From Takakia lepidozioides (lineage: Eukaryota > Streptophyta > Takakiopsida > Takakiales > Takakiaceae): 64,000 bases of DNA. Shown here in pieces: positions 1 through 11,337 of this stretch (the first letter of the stretch is position 1; each line of letters starts with the position of its first letter). The notes under the pieces are model-generated. The model was not told where the DNA came from, searched no databases, and saw only the letters and a list, made by a program, of their open reading frames with translations. A program made the position numbers and the translations under genes. Where the stretch lies: positions 2,604,001 to 2,668,000 of the forward strand of contig CM060731.1 of NCBI GenBank assembly GCA_030704615.1, in the 5' to 3' direction.

Positions 1-179
1 AGGAACCGATATAGGGAAACACCCCCATGATACACTAGCTGTAGGTCATGACTAATTGTTCTGAGCGGGAGGAGTACTTAGAGATATCCAACTCTTCTAT
101 CTTGGAGTATCCACCTCGGATAGCGAAGGGATGGGTGAGTAAAAGCCGCTCAACATTTGACGACCATACTGGGGAACTG

Positions 180-3100
180 AGTCAAGAACAACCAGATGTG
201 ACAGGCATCTGGTAGGATCATGGTGGATGGAGAATCAAGGAATTTGATGTGATCAAATTCCCTGTGAAACTGAGAAAGAAAGATTGTCCAAACAATTCTT
301 TCAGAGGTTCTTGGAACCGCCAGACGGTTGCAACGAAAATATTCTCAAGAGAGTGCATGATGCTGATCTAGAGTGGGGTTTGGAAAAATGAGTGATAAAC
401 CACTCCGCCGTGCCTCAGCCCCAGCCACCCCCCGCACACCACCTCTCGCCTCGGCCCTTGTAACAGAGAACATCAAGCAGAGTTGGGATGCATGCTGGCG
501 GGAAGTGAACAGGGAGTTCGAGGCCAAGCTGTCCAAAAAGGCCTCGACAAAAGCGTTTATGGGAAAGATATTTTTTGTTTTGGACGGGAACCATAGACTG
601 CTTGCCTGGATGGATTACATTTCAAGCTTGCACTCAGACGAGATCGAATGGCATTGGAGCGTGGTTTCCATGGTACTCGATCAAAGGATGTGTCACGCAA
701 CTTTTGACAGCCATGCACGACATAAATAAGTAAGTTATCAACCTTGTTCCCACCCGATCTGCGCTTTTACACTTGGAAATTGTCTTATAAGTTGAAGGTT
801 TTTTTCAAGTCGAATGAAACCTCCCATGTGACGACCAATCTCTGCCACACTCTATTCCGTATCCAGAAGATAGGGTTGATGCCACTGGAGTCATTCACGA
901 ACATGCTCAGGCCTCAGCAGATGAAGAGGTGTGCTGAAAAGAAGACAAGCACATGGTACAGCCTAACAAGGGAGGCTTTTCTTGACTACATGTACACGGT
1001 AAGCTTCTTGACATCTATTTGTTTGTTGTCAGGGTGAATTTTTCCAAGAAACGCCTATGTTTGATTTTTTACATTGGTAATGTATGCAGCAAGAAATAGC
1101 AGAGACTGGCTTGAAGGCGAAAGCAGAATACTATGCATCCCACACAGAAGAGCAGAGGTCTGCAACTGGGCTTGAGGACATTATGAGATTTGAGATGAAC
1201 AATCAAAGGAAGAACAAATTCGCATAGCAGATCCAAGTCTAGGCACGGAATTTCTGGAGCAGGTGAAAGCACACTATGACAAGTATGGCTCCAAGCCAGA
1301 AATGACCCGAGAGAAATTGCATCGCCTTTCCATATCAATGGTGGACAATGCAACCAAAATCAGGTGGTTGGAGATCTGGAATTCGGATCCACTTGTGAGA
1401 GACACCAACATGTTCCCAACTCCTGAGAGGGACTCGAAAACACAAGCAATAAAAGTTGTGAGCGATCACACATTCGACCAGTGGCTGCACAAAGCAACCT
1501 TCTGGATCCAGGTAAGGCATTTGCAAAACCATTTTGAAATGATTGTGCACATTCGTGCTCTCTCCCAAATTCTTATGATCTTGCTTGCTGCAGTTGGAAA
1601 AACGAGCGGTGGCTGCACTTGGGGAGTCAATGGAAGACTACAAAATCCAGATGGCTCAACCCCGGATCACACTGGAGGCCTATATCAGGAGATGGAAGCT
1701 CGCTGTCTGGAACATCTACTTCTTCAGGGAGTTTGAGAGAAACAAAAGAATCTCCAGATCCCACGAATTCAAAAACCAGTACAACAGCGAGCAAGCAATG
1801 AAACGAGTGTTGTACATGTTTGACCTCCCAGAAACTGGTGTGTTGCTAGAGGTGTGTGTTTCAATATTCTTGTGTCATGTTTTCTATGGAGAATTTTGAA
1901 TTTGCAGGTCTCGAGGGAGTTCTGAGGGCTCTGGAAGTAAAGCCGCGCAACATTGCATCAACGCAAGCTTGTATCGCGGTTGCAATGCCCAGGTCTTGAT
2001 CTTCATGCATGTGTGGTTTTGGTTTCACTTGCCTGTACGTGGGGTCTCCAATGGTGTCGTTTTTTGCATTGTAGCCTGTTAAAGGGCACAAACCGCAAGA
2101 CAAATCAACCTTGCGTCAACGCAAGGCTGATGGAGGGCCATGGATATTTCAAGGGTCAGTAGGTTTTCCTGAATTATTTGGCTTTTGTTTGCTGTCGTTT
2201 CTTGTTCCGCTTCTACCAGGATGAACATGAAGTCTGTCTAGAGTGAAACGGTGTTTAGGGCTTATACTGTACCGCCAAACAGCCTTGCATTGACGCAATA
2301 TTGTTTGACAGTCTGGATTGCTAGATAGGGCCCACGGAAATCGCACAATTTCCATAATATTGTAGGGTAGTTAGTGTCATCAAACACCATGGATAGGTAT
2401 TTTTGGCAGAGGTATTCAACCTTGCGTCAACGCAAGGTTGAATCCCCATATGAACAAATCTTCGAATGGTTGTTTTCTAGCAATGTTTTCCATTTCTACT
2501 GTACGTGAAATCAACCTTGCGTTAACGCAATGTTGAATTCCACTGGTCAATCCCTGTCTTTTTTCATGCAACATTATCACATGTGGATCCGCCAATCAAC
2601 CTTGCGTCAACGCAAGGTTGATTGGGGATTCCAAGTTTTGCATGCGATGGATTGTGATAATGGACTTTTTCATCTGGTAAGTGTTCGTTGAAAGTGCAGT
2701 TCTCAACATTTGGGGATTTCCTTTTAAGCTCGAATCAACTTTGCGTCAACGCAAGGTTGATTCGGGCTGATAAATGTTCGTTTTGACGGGTTTATGATCT
2801 GCTTTCCAAAACCCTTCTGATGAGGTATGCTTTGTGAGCTGTTCAAATCGAATGACTGTCTGAGTTTTTGGTGTGTGTGAGTCAAGTACATGTATCATGT
2901 CCTCATACCGGGAAAGTACCTTAGCGATGACCCTGACTTCATCTACTCATGGGCTGACCCCTGCAATGACAAGACAATGTACACGGCTGGTATTGCCAGA
3001 GACTGGAGCAGGGCGCATTTCAGAGACTATGGGTGGTACCTCGATCTGCCAAAACAGGACACACCATTCGATGAAGTGGTTCTGAGAAACCTTAATGACA

Positions 3101-4346
3101 ACGCCGCGGCACTTGCCCCGCTTGCTGACAAAGACATTCAGGACAGAATCATTCAAGCTCTGGCTACAAAAGAGCCTGAGAAATCGGCTACTCCAAAACG
3201 GAAGGGGAAGATTGTCGGGGATCCGAAGGGGAAGGGGAAGAATGCAGCTACGCAGGAACAAGGCCCCTCACAGGGCGCTGAAAGACAACCTTCTCCAACT
3301 AGGAGGGATAAGAGAACACCAAAGTCGAGGGAGCAGCCTTTCGAGGCGAGAGAGCATCCATCCAGGGTTTTGGGCCAGTTCCACCGTAAGGTGGTGAATG
3401 AAAGTTTTCTGGCAATGATGGAATCCAGGAAGTCCACATTCAAAGGGGTGCTGTCAAAATCATGGGACATGCTTGTTTCGTTCCTTACTCAGGTAAGCAC
3501 ATATGTCTTTACTGTGGCATGAATGATTTTGTTTTGGCAACTCGTTTTGACTTAGCAACAAGATTGATTTCGTATTGGATTTTGATTAGGCTTGTGATAC
3601 TGTCTTTTGTTTTTTGGTACAGGTCACAAAAAGGCCGGATTGGGTGAATGGAGTTCAGCAGGCGTACGCGACTGACCTTGTGGTCCTGGACATTCCTGAC
3701 GGTTTGCCCGTCCCTGATGTGTTACCTTCCAATGCAACCCCTACTTGGAACAAATCGGATTCTTGTTACTAGCAGTGGGCTTTCTCATTCAGCAACAAAT
3801 TCCTTTCTGACTCAAGGGCTCTTCTTCTCATGCAGTCAAAGGACATGTCGGCACGGAGAACTCTTTTCAGCTACATGAAAGCTTCCGGGTTTCGCGTCAT
3901 CAAAACTTGGACATGCATCAACACCCTGCCTCTTACGAAGGGCGAGTTCCCGGGGCAGAAAGTGAGTTGGTTCCTATCAATGAAAGTTTCGTGCTTCTCC
4001 AGAAAGTGTCAAAAGTAGGTTATGTCTTTTTGCTCATGCTCTCTTCGAAATTTGTGGCAGACTCGGGTGGTCGAAGATTTGTGCCTGGTGAGGGTGCGGA
4101 AGGACACCCTTCCTCCTGGTATTGTTGAGTTCCAGTTGAGGGACCTTGCAGCTCACATTGACCCCACCTGCGAGCCTGTCGAGGATGATGTAATCTTCAA
4201 TTACGTGGACTCGGGTCGAACTACGAAAAGGTCGAATGGTGTCCCTTGGAGAGGTGCCCGGGAGAAATCCCCAGCTTTTATGCAGACTTTGGTGGAGACA
4301 TGCAGCCGTCACGGTGGTCGAGTAGTTGACTTGTCTATTGGCACAG
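180..4346 (+). pseudogene. Gene A: ParB-like plus beta-class (N6/N4) DNA methyltransferase-like gene, broken
   Basis: This is a multi-exon gene homologous, exon by exon, to the minus-strand gene at 25008-29279. A ParB/sulfiredoxin-like motif FFVLDGNHRLLAW lies near 568-607. Exons follow at about 780-990, 1086-1260, 1263-1510, 1594-1850 and 2885-3493 (basic Lys/Pro-rich linker, then VVNESFLAMM). The methyltransferase part is at 3624-4346: LVVLDIPDG sits at the place of the catalytic DPPY motif (about 3676-3702), SPAFMQTLVETC lies at about 4268-4303, and the AdoMet-binding strand VVDLSIGTG ends at a GT splice donor. DPPY before the G-rich AdoMet loop is the beta-class order of the N6_N4_Mtase family. 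Damage includes an in-frame TAG at 3770-3772 and truncation at 4346, where an LTR replaces the last exons. The ends of the first exon are uncertain. Function is inferred from the family only. DIPD instead of DPPY leaves catalysis open. Confidence 0.62.
1949..2765. repeat. Interspersed palindrome family 1 (core TTGCGTCAACGCAA)
   Basis: About seven copies of a 24-34 bp palindrome lie in the large intron of gene A, near 1950, 2105-2129, 2282-2302, 2415-2443, 2511-2537, 2592-2625 and 2731-2764. The core is CCTTGCGTCAACGCAAGG. The copies at 2592-2625 and 2731-2764 are 34 bp long. Their outer bases differ (CCAATC..GATTGG against CGAATC..GATTCG) but still pair. Spacing is irregular, 75-160 bp. They are not TIRs and not a tandem satellite. 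Confidence 0.85.
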
Positions 4347-4351
4347 GTGGG

Positions 4352-7155
4352 GCCCTCACGGCAAGCGCGGGGAGGCTCATCTTTCTCGAGTTGAGCCTCA
4401 CCACGCCTAGCTATGGCGTCGTAGTGTGGATTCCCCATGGCGTGGGGTGCACTTGGCTTGACTTGTATTTGAGTGATGAGTTTATATATGCATGAGTTTA
4501 TGCTTCAGCTTTATGAGCTCGCATGAGCTTGTGCTTGTATTCTTCTTCTTTATCACTCGAGAAAGATCAGCTTGTATTTGTTAGTGCTAGATACGAGTTA
4601 GTTGTAGCACTTGTGGTTTTTGCTTGAGAATGAGAGAAATCAGGTTTGGATGCGAGGAGCGTCATCAAGTTCGTGGTTGTTAGGAGCAGAGGCGATGTGG
4701 GTTATGAGGTGGTAGACCTTGGCATTCGAGCTTCAGCTTCAGAGATGAAAGCACCATGCTGCAGGTAATTCCAGAGCACCTTGATGGTTCCAGATTGTGT
4801 ACATGCATGAGCAAGCACGATTGGGAAGAGGATCAGTCAAGAGCAGGTTATAGTGGCTTTGGTGGCAAAGTTGAGAACGGCCTTGGGAATGCGAGCTTTC
4901 ATTGTGTGAAGGATTGCAAGACCAAGCTAAAGGGCTAATTTGGCTTGGGGCAAATCAGTGCACTTTGTGGAGTATGTTGAGATTGGGTTTCAATCTCGAG
5001 CTTCAGCATTGAAAGGGCTCTTGCCATCGCAAGAGCAGGGCTAGAACAAGAGCTAAGAGGTGCGGCAAGGCCATGGAATGTGCACCTAGGGTTTCAGAGC
5101 TTGGAAGAAGAACTCTTGCACCACAAGAGGAGTGTCTTGTGGCTGGAAATGTAAGCCTTAGGGTTTCAGGAGCTTGGCAAAGGCTGTGGAGTGCTTAGTC
5201 TTGTCTTAGAGAGCATCAAGGAGCCAAGGACCCAAGATAGGAGGCTGATACCTCTTGTGTGAAGGGGTTGCATGGTGGAGCATGCATGCAGCCCATTGAA
5301 GCTTCCATCTTCAAGCTTGGAGGGCAAGCAAGGAAGAGGGAAGGGCTGATTTCTCTTATGTGAGGGCAATGCATGTGTGGAGCATGCTTTCAGCCTGTTG
5401 AAGGCTTGTACTTTCAGGTTTGGGGGTGCAAGAATGGAAGGAAGGGGCTGGTTTCCCTATAGGGCATGTGTGGAGCATGCCTTCAGTCCATTGGGCTTTT
5501 ATTTTCAAGCTTTAGAGAGCTAGAATGGAAGGGCTAGGGCTGGTTCCCACTTGGGTGAAAGAAAAGCACTTGTAGGGCATATGTGAGTTGGGGTTTCAAC
5601 CTCAAGCCTAGATAGAGCATGGCTCTTGAAGTGGCAGGTGTAGGGGGCTGGAATAGGCTCTAAGACACATGCTATGGCCAAGGAGAGCGCTTGAATGAGT
5701 GCTCACAAGGGCTGGAAACCAGCAAGGCTTGGTTGTCTGCCATTGAGTTTAGTGGTGTGTTTGGGGAGTCTAAGTGAGAAAGAAGGCTTGGTTTGTGGCA
5801 ACCATCTTCCTCATGGCTTAGGACTATTATTGGTGGTGTGTGGGAGCCGAAAGAGCAAGAATACCTTGCTGATTTCCTCATAGCCGCCATAGCTTGGTGC
5901 AAAGAAGCCTAGAGTCCAAGAGACACAAACCCTAGCTTGGCGTGGCCTGTGGGGCTGTGATGGGCTGTGCCATGTGGCCTTTGGGGCTGTGACAGGCTGT
6001 GACCTGTGGCCTGTGGGGCTGTGATGGGCTGTGACTGGCTGTGCCCTGTGGCCTGTGGGGCTGTGATGGGCTGTGACTGGCTGTGCCCTGTGGCCTGTGG
6101 GGCTGTGATGGGCTGTGATATGTGACCTGTGGGGCTGTGACCGGCTGTGATAGGCTGTGACAGGCTGTGGCCTATGATGCTGTGACCTATAATGCTGTGA
6201 CCCTATCACCTATGTAGGGCTGTGACAGGCTGTGACCTGTGGCCTGTGGGGCTGGGACAGGTTGTGACCTGTGGCCTGTGGGGCTGTGATGGGCTGTGAC
6301 AGGCTATGATCTGTGCCCTGTGGGGCTGTGATGGCCTGTGTGGGGCTGTGATGGCTGTGACCTATGGGGCTGTGGCGGGCTATGGCCTGTGGGGCTGTGA
6401 TGGCTATGACTGGCTGTGGCTTGTGGGCCTGTGATGGGCTGTGGGGCTGTGGCCTGTGTGGGGTTGTGACGGCTATGACCTGTGATTTGTGTGGGCCTGT
6501 GCTGGTCTGTGGTGGCTCGTGTTGACATGTGGACGGCCTGTGTTGACTCGTGGAGGCACTGGTGGACTGCCTGAGGACTAGCATGTGGTCTTGAAGGCCA
6601 AATTTTGAAGCTTGTGGAGGGCGGTTTGAGGAGTATCTTCATGATATTCCCATGGTCATGCAAGTGAAGGAAGAGAGGAGAGGAAGAGTGTTGGGATGAG
6701 GGCATGCTGGGGATAGGCATTGCTTTAGCTTCTCTTCCTCGTAGTTTTCTACCCTCTCATTAGGCCAAGACCTTTCCGTAGGTGGAGGCAAGAGTCAGTC
6801 CGGGTTTGGGCTGGGGTGTCCTTGCAGGAGCAACACCGTGGAGTTGTTTTTGATGTGGGGGAGTTGTCATTCTGATTTCTTGTGTTTGGATCCCCTCCAT
6901 ACCTACATGCTTGACTGTGCGCCATGTTAGTTTTGTGTGGGCGCTTGTTTTTATAGGTGATTGGTCCGGATTTGATCACCGGCCAGTCCTAGAGCATGCT
7001 GTCAATGGTGAGGCTGGGGTGATGACCAGTCAGACCATCATTGTTTCTCCTGTGGTGAGGTTGGAGGTGATGACCAGCCAACCATAGGAGTGCTTGCGGT
7101 GGATGCAGGTGCAGGTGTAGGTTATGTTAGGAACCTAGTATTCCAAACCGCAACA
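4352..7155 (+). mobile_element. Solo-like LTR of the DNMT-gypsy family
   Basis: This 2.8-kb segment is homologous along its length to the LTR at 45247-48036. The two share the 5' part (GAGTTGAGCCTC.., GGCTTGACTT) and a 3' block of about 430 bp (6730-7155 against 47588-48036) that ends at the same ..CCGCAACA. It contains no protein domain; the open frames are chance frames through low-complexity repeats. GTGGG occurs on both sides (4347-4351 and 7156-7160), but the flanks come from different exons of two methyltransferase paralogues. It is therefore not a simple insertion. The left end does not start with a clear TG. Confidence 0.7.
5938..6545. repeat. Minisatellite in the LTR (CTGTGGGGCTGTGA units)
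   Basis: Imperfect tandem units built from GGCCTGTGGGGCTGTGATGG run for about 600 bp inside the LTR at 4352-7155. They create the long His/Ser/Gln-rich open frames on the minus strand, which are not genes. Confidence 0.9.
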
Positions 7156-8008
7156 GTGGGTTTTCTCCTTCAGCAACAAGTTCATTTCTGACGCTGGGGC
7201 TCTCGTCCTCGTCCAGGAAAATGATACGTTGGCTCGCAGATCTCTCTTCGCCTACATGAAGGCCGCTGGGTTTTGAGTCATCAAAACATGGATATGCATC
7301 AACTCCCTGCCTCTTTTGAAAGGAGAGTTCCCTGGACAAAAGGTGAGCCGTGCTTTTCCAATGGCATGTTAGAATTTCCTGTTGCATTCCTCGTTTTTTG
7401 TTTGCCTTGCATCACTGTTTGTGTGGGCTTCTTGCAGACTCGGGTGTTTGAGGCTCTGTGTCTTGTGAGAATGCGCAAGGACAGCCTCCCACATGGCATT
7501 GGTGAGTTTCAATTGAGGGACTTGGCGGCTCACATCGACCCCAGTTGTGACGCTGTGGAGGACGATGTTATTTTCAATTACGTGGATTCGGGGAGGACGC
7601 TGAAAAGGTCGAATGGTGTCCCTTGGAGAGGTGCGCGAGAGAAATCCCCAGCGTTCTTGCAGACACTCGTGGAGACATGCTACCGGCACGGTGGGCGGGT
7701 GGTGGACTTGTCCATGGGCACAGGTTGGATGTCTGTTTTCATCATGTTTTTTAGCTACAATGGCATCCATTTCGTCTGCTACAACATGTTCTTACTTTTA
7801 CTTATGGCTTGAATTACAGGGGTGTCTTTCCATGCCTGCAAGAGCGCGAGCAGACACTTCTTTGGCATGGAGGGGGATACAGAGCTCTTTTCGAGCAAAC
7901 TTGAGCGGCTGTCGTCGGGCTCAACATCTGCCCCCCAGACACAGGCGGTTTTGGAGGAGCCAGACGCTGCTGAGCCCGAAGATCTTGATGTGGACTCAGA
8001 TTTTGAAT
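7156..8008 (+). pseudogene. Gene A2: 3' half of a second N6/N4 methyltransferase-like paralogue
   Basis: This begins at the LTR edge inside an exon that matches gene A around 3774 (FSFSNKF..), so it is a second, diverged copy and not the continuation of gene A. The homologue of gene A's KTWTCINTLPL segment is present, with an in-frame TGA at about 7276. After an intron comes the exon 7436-7724, containing SPAFLQTLVETC and VVDLSMGTG. After a second intron the exon starts at about 7820 and completes the AdoMet site: GTGVSFHACKSASRHFFGMEGD lines up with the beta-class pattern GSGTT..A...R.F.G.E.D, and KLERL with the usual closing helix. The exon ends in an acidic tail at a GTGAGTAAG donor (about 8009). 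This exon is what identifies the family securely. Confidence 0.65.
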
Positions 8009-8139
8009 GTGAGTAAGTCATGTTGATGGTCTTGTGTGCAGTTGTTTACTTGCGAGTCTGTAGAGTCTGCTGGAGAGGTAATTGGAATGGTATGCTGAGA
8101 GGACTGCTGCCGTGAGACTCATGAGATTCGTCTTGCAGG

Positions 8140-8562
8140 GTGCACTGGAGTGTTGTTGTCATCGACGTGCGGAAAGGCTGCTACACTCACATGAACTCCA
8201 TCGAGTCTTTGCATGGTTGCCCATATGTTTTGTCATGGATACGGAAGCTGCATGCGGAGTGTTTAGGCTACACTGTTGATTCACCGGGTTGGGAGGAGGT
8301 TAGGGCATTTTAGTTCAACCAGCCTGAAGTGCCCCAACAGCCATTCAGCTGGGAATGCGGGTTTTACGTCATGTCATTCATCCAAGGATATTATGAATGG
8401 CTACAAAGTGGGCATAATAGAACCTCTTCTAAAAGGGCAGAGAGAGGAGTACCTTTCACGAAACACTGGTTTACGTTCAAGTTTGCACTTGGCCAACGGA
8501 TGCAGTGTCTTAAGTACATCTTGACTGGTTTGACCGTTGCTGAGAAAGCAGTATCCTCATAG
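8140..8562 (+). pseudogene. Ulp1-like (C48) cysteine protease domain
   Basis: An exon opens after the acceptor TCTTGCAG. HW (His at 8143-8145) begins the strand VHWSVVVIDV. The MNSIESL segment has Asn where Ulp1 usually has the catalytic Asp. QQPFSWECGFYVMSF has the oxyanion Gln and the catalytic Cys (TGC 8356-8358). This is the C48 signature H..(D/N)..Q....CG, and the ECGFYVM form is typical of Ulp1-like domains in plant transposons. An in-frame TAG (8311-8313) interrupts the domain between the Asn and Gln segments. It lies 131 bp after the splice donor of gene A2 on the same strand, so a methyltransferase-Ulp1 fusion transcript is possible. In transposons such proteases are thought to act on SUMO or SUMO-like conjugates. 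Confidence 0.72.
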
Positions 8563-8698
8563 ATATCCATCTGGGCCCGAGATTAGAGGTGCACCATAGG
8601 ACACATTTGTCATGTAAGCATGCTTTTGAGCATTTGCAACGAAATAAAATATAACTTTGCATACACATCCTATTGGTCACATATGAGTGCAGTGTGGA

Positions 8699-10601
8699 GG
8701 GGAATGCTAGAGTGTGAGCCTAGCCACGCGAGCCCAGGAGCCTGTGAGCCCAAGAGCCTGACGTGAGCCCAGTCCACGTGGCACGAGAATGAGGGAAGCT
8801 GCAAGGTGTATTTCCCGTTATGCACCCATTACCGTGGAAACACGGCAAACATGACAAATCGGCAAATACAACAAACACGGCAAACCCTAATCCTAACCCT
8901 TAGCGAACTGCCATGTTCGTGAAGGGAAACAGGCTGGGAATTAAGGTGACGTCATTACAGCGGAAACACGGCAAACCGAGGAAACACTGCAAATCGTAAC
9001 CTCAAACCCTAACCCTAACCCTTAGCGAACTACCTTGTTCGCGGAGGGAAACAGGGCTGGGAATTAAGGGGGTGTAAGGCCCATGAGAATTCAAAAAAAT
9101 AAAAATAAAAATATTTATTTATTTATTTCCCGGCATTTGGATAGATGTCGTCGATGATCATCGTGAAATCAAGATCATGAAGAAATTGAGTGCGTTGACG
9201 CACTCAATTTCTTCGTGATCATCGACAACATCGACGACGGTGTTGTGCGGGTCCGGATTTTTACCTTGGGTACCCGGAGGGTTGAAAATAAAAATAAAAA
9301 AATAAAATAAAATATTGTTTTGTTTTTCGTCCCCCCCCACCCCCCCCCGCGGAGAACTGAGTGCGTCAACGCACTCAATTTCTTCATGATCATCGACAAC
9401 ATCGATGACGGTGCTGTGCCTGAAAATCCCGTTGGCGAAAAAAAGGTCCAAATAAGGCAGTTTTCGCCAAAAACTAGGGGTCTCAAACAGGTCCTCGCCT
9501 GTGGACCCATGGGAGGAGCACAAATGTAGCCATGGCGGGCCCCATGCAGGATGATCTGACGGGCCAGATGAGGAGTGGGTTCAGGATTGTGGGGCCTCCT
9601 CCGTTTCCCAAGGAGATGCTCGTCGCCGGTCTTGGGAGAACTATACACCTCATTTATACCAATTAACCTATGGTTTTCATATAGAATAGAAAGAGTTCAT
9701 TCGTCCTACGGTTTTCAACTATTTCTGCACTTCACCTTCTATTGCTCATCAACATCCATTTGATTCGCAAAATATGGCAAGGGTGGAAATGCATGTAGCC
9801 TACCAATTCGAGGAAAATTACCTAGAGTGGGCCACTTGCACTAGCCTACACCCAATATATATAGCCACTCCTACCCCTTTTCAAAATCCCTAAAAAAAAC
9901 CCTGGTTAGGGTCCGGGTTACCTATCCGGATCCGGACCTGTGCCATCACCAAAAACTCGGACCCTGACCCGGGTTCATTTTTAAAATGAACCCGTAATCG
10001 GACCCGGACGCGCCAGCTAGGTCCAGAACCCATTAAACCCGCTACTCGCGGGCCAGAGTTGGTATAGCCATCTTCCCTAGTTCACTAGTTGACTTTCTAG
10101 AGAGTTTTACTTTCTAGATAGTTCTACTATTGTTGGTGGGTTGAAAAACAACTCTCTAGTGGGTGTGGCTGTTGCAGGAGTATACTTATAAAAACAGTGA
10201 CCAGAGAAGGTTGGGGCTTGGTGAGAGTGGGGCCAAGTAGGATCACGGCTTGGGGCTTGTCTTCAAGGTGGAGCGCTTGGGGCTAGTGTAGGGTGGGACC
10301 AGCTGCGTGAAGTGCTTGGGGGTGGGAGTGCTTGGGGTTGACGAAGTAGGGCTGGGGGAATTGGGTCGATCGTCGTGCTTCTAAAGGGGACTCAATATTG
10401 CCGTGTTTGCCGTGTTTGGAAGTTTTGCCGTGTTCACCTCTTCTTCCAAAATATACGCTTCCACGGTAATAGGACCCCCTCTAAACCCTATCCTCGGTTA
10501 TAGGACTTGCTTCTCCATCCTCTAAACCCTGGGCTCATGCTTAGCAAGCGTGACCCAAGCTCCTGGGCTCATGCGGCTAGGCTCACGCCGTAGCTACGCT
10601 C
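8699..10601. mobile_element. Non-autonomous MULE-type element with 9-bp TSD
   Basis: A perfect 9-bp direct repeat CAGTGTGGA (8690-8698 and 10602-10610) flanks a 1903-bp unit with imperfect inverted ends about 100-190 bp long. Both ends read inwards as ..GTGAGCCTAGCC..GAGCCCAGGAGC.. and then ATTACCGTGGAA..ACACGGCAAA. 9-bp TSDs and long TIRs are the Mutator hallmark. No transposase is encoded. The interior holds palindromes (9174-9219 and 9359-9376), C-runs and unrelated filler. Confidence 0.8.
9174..9383. repeat. Palindrome family 2 (GAGTGCGTYRACGCACTC), two copies
   Basis: 9182-9211 is a perfect 30-bp palindrome GAAATTGAGTGCGT-TG-ACGCACTCAATTTC. With one mismatch the stem extends to about 9174-9219. 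A second copy with core GAGTGCGTCAACGCACTC lies at 9359-9376. The sequence downstream of both (CTTCRTGATCATCGACAACATCG) is shared, so a longer hairpin-bearing unit was duplicated. Confidence 0.85.
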
Positions 10602-10639
10602 CAGTGTGGAGTAGTCGTTGTAGACTTGTGACCAATTCA

Positions 10640-11270
10640 CTGCATGTTGTTAAGCGGACTTACCCCTGCACACACAATCATTTTGTTTAACATACCAAGG
10701 GAGTCCACTGGTCAGCAAACAGCTGAGAGTTAGTAGACTGCCAGAGTACGGGAAGAGGGTATGCCTAGGCTTGTGAGCAGACAGAGGGCAATGTCGCCAG
10801 ACTGACGAGAGTCCGACAGACTGAGGAGTTAGGACCAGTCCGGCAGGCTGGCAGATGTGATTTGGAACCATGAGTCTGCACTGGTGAGCAGACTGTCGAG
10901 AGTCACCGGAGTGGTAAAGTATAAGCGGATGGCATTGGCCAGTAGACTGCCAAGTCTGGTCAGCAGAGTAAGTGAGAGTCCACCGTACTGAGAATGACCA
11001 GTCTAATGGGCAGACCGCATGAGGCTCACTGGTCAGCCACATGCAGGCACGTTCAGAACCGGGAGACTGGTCTGCTCAGGAGAAGGCTGGCACAGCAGAC
11101 TGTTTGAAGACTGAGTCCCAGCCTGATACAGCAGACTGGTTCAGACACCAGAAGACTCGTTGAGCAGACTGGTTCAGACGGTAGAAGACTGGTTGAGCAT
11201 ACTGGTTCAGATGCCAGAAGACTGGTTTATCAGGCTGGTTGGCAGATAGGTTGGAAGTTTGGTGCACATG
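10640..11270. repeat. Degenerate AGACTGGTTCAGAC repeat tract
   Basis: Short direct repeats built on AGACTGG and GTTCAGAC become regular at 11130-11250, with units of about 35-40 bp. Similar CAGTAGACT and GACTGGTCTG words recur at 12650-12720, on the other side of the transposase fragment. These may be the subterminal repeats of that element, but I could not define its ends. Confidence 0.55.
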
Positions 11271-11337
11271 CAATCGTACTGCCGAAATTTTATTTCATCG
11301 GGAGAATGATACTGTGCCATTTCCTACATTTCTTACT

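Noticed and set aside
5811-6720. Long minus-strand open frames rich in His, Ser, Pro and Gln
   Set aside because: They are translations of the CTGTGGGGCTGTGA minisatellite in an LTR.
8880-9030. CCCTAA-type runs resembling telomere repeats
   Set aside because: Only two to three irregular units, inside a transposon and mixed with other sequence; not an interstitial telomere array.
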